Source of the DNA: Anaerolineales bacterium UBA2232
Lineage (GTDB): Bacteria; Chloroflexota; Anaerolineae; UBA2200
NCBI GenBank assembly: GCA_002348045.1
Contig: DDYO01000104.1
Location: forward strand, 43,037-49,219
Length of the DNA stretch: 6,183 nt
Direction: 5' to 3'
Each line of letters begins with the position of its first letter. The first letter of the stretch is position 1. The notes under the pieces were generated by a model that was not told where the DNA came from, searched no databases, and worked only from the letters and a program-made list of their open reading frames with translations. Shown here in pieces: positions 5,406-6,183 of this stretch. A program made the translations under genes and the position numbers.

Positions 5406-6134
5406 GTGCCTTATCTGCTCATCTCTGACATTCACAGCAATCTGGCCGCTTTTGAGGCCGTCCTTGCGACGGCTGGACCGTTCGACATGATCTGGTGCAT
5501 GGGCGATCTTGTTGGCTACGGCCCCCAGCCCAACGAGTGCGTTGAAAGGCTGAGGGCATTTCCTCACGTCTGCGTTGCGGGCAACCACGACCGAGCCGCC
5601 ATCGACAAGCTGGATGTTGAGGCTTTCAATCCGGATGCCCTGAGAGCCTGTCTGTGGACTCGGGAACAGCTCACGCCAGATAATTGGCAGTATATAGAGG
5701 AACTACCTGATACGATAGTCGAAGGTGATTTCACCATCGTCCATGGCAGCCCTCGCCATCCTGTGTGGGAGTACATTAGCCATTCTTTTGTGGCAGCAGC
5801 GAACCTGGCTCACTTTGAAACGCTCTATTGTCTCTTTGGGCACACGCATATCCCCTCGATCTATCGTGATGTTGGCTCGCTTCATCACTGTGAGACCCTC
5901 GACGTGAACCCTGGAGAAACCATCCAGTTGACAGCGGACCGTTTGCTCATCAACCCGGGTGGGGTCGGACAACCCAGGGATGCCGATCCACGAGCAAGCT
6001 ATGCCCTCCTTGACCTTGCCGGCAAGACCATTGAGTATCGCCGTGTACCCTATCCGATTGAAGAGACGCAACGTCTGATGTTTGACCTTGGACTTCCGCC
6101 GAGGCTCGCTCATCGTCTCTCGATCGGATGGTGA
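5406..6134 (+). CDS. Calcineurin-like metallophosphoesterase
   Basis: This 242-aa protein belongs to the small cytoplasmic two-metal phosphoesterases (YfcE/MJ0936-like, Metallophos_2 type), which hydrolyse phosphodiesters or phosphomonoesters. All the metal-binding motifs are present: SDIHSN with Asp8 and His10, GDLVGYGP with Asp34, GNHD with Asn60 and His61, VHGSP with His113, and GHTH with His146 and His148. A conserved tail motif NPGGVGQPRD is at 183-192. There is no signal peptide or membrane segment. The called start is GTG, giving MPYLLISDIHSN, a typical family N-terminus. However, the ribosome binding site AAAGGAG (5383-5389) is 16 nt away, which is long. An in-frame ATA at 5400 would sit at the usual distance. 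The physiological substrate cannot be told from sequence. The gene stands alone after the putative origin. Confidence 0.92.
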   Translation: MPYLLISDIHSNLAAFEAVLATAGPFDMIWCMGDLVGYGPQPNECVERLRAFPHVCVAGNHDRAAIDKLDVEAFNPDALRACLWTREQLTPDNWQYIEELPDTIVEGDFTIVHGSPRHPVWEYISHSFVAAANLAHFETLYCLFGHTHIPSIYRDVGSLHHCETLDVNPGETIQLTADRLLINPGGVGQPRDADPRASYALLDLAGKTIEYRRVPYPIEETQRLMFDLGLPPRLAHRLSIGW

Positions 6135-6183
6135 TCAGCCCTGGGAACACCAATGCCAGGCGCCGCGTCTACTCATTGACCGT
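6135..6183. other. Short 3' flank, cut by the window edge
   Basis: After the stop codon a weak 5-bp hairpin (CCTGG 6140-6144 with CCAGG 6156-6160, 11-nt loop) lacks a T tract and is not a convincing terminator. TTGACC at 6176-6181 could be a -35 for a following gene, but the matching -10 would lie outside the window. Confidence 0.3.

Overview
The window looks like a chromosomal origin region from a moderately GC-rich bacterium. The order is: a leftward groES-groEL heat-shock operon (groEL cut by the window edge), a leftward gene for a large exported protein, a rightward dnaA, a long non-coding stretch that reads as the replication origin, and a rightward metallophosphoesterase gene. The style of the DnaA N-terminus and of GroES, a CIRCE/HrcA heat-shock operator, and a DUF4015-type putative glycosidase suggest Chloroflexota, with Bacillota or another CIRCE-bearing phylum as the alternative. 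This lineage guess rests on recognition, not on a search.

Left part (1-600): groES and groEL are co-transcribed leftward. The control region holds a sigma-70-type promoter (TTGACT-16-TATGAT), a near-perfect CIRCE operator just inside the transcript, and a second, more degenerate CIRCE upstream of the -35. The promoter is thus bracketed by two likely HrcA sites.

Middle left (600-2690): a 648-residue protein has an N-terminal membrane or signal segment, four tandem carboxypeptidase-regulatory-like beta-sandwich repeats, and a C-terminal DUF4015-type putative glycoside hydrolase barrel. It has its own plausible promoter and faces away from dnaA.

Middle right (2631-4590): about 540 bp separate this gene from dnaA. 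A promoter-like pair near 2883-2911 is embedded in an imperfect inverted repeat. DnaA is complete (453 aa), with all the AAA+ and DNA-binding motifs, and is followed by a hairpin terminator.

Origin (about 4655-5075): the 873 bp after dnaA contain no convincing gene. They do contain three DnaA-box-like 9-mers in the same orientation at exactly 21-bp steps, two more in the opposite orientation 11 bp apart, and a weak box followed by a C run, a repeated trinucleotide tract (3'-GAT/GAC-5' on the bottom strand) and an AT-rich stretch. The last resembles the basal unwinding element described for Bacillus subtilis. dnaN does not follow dnaA here. Right end (5406-6134): a complete 242-aa calcineurin-like metallophosphoesterase whose start codon is debatable.
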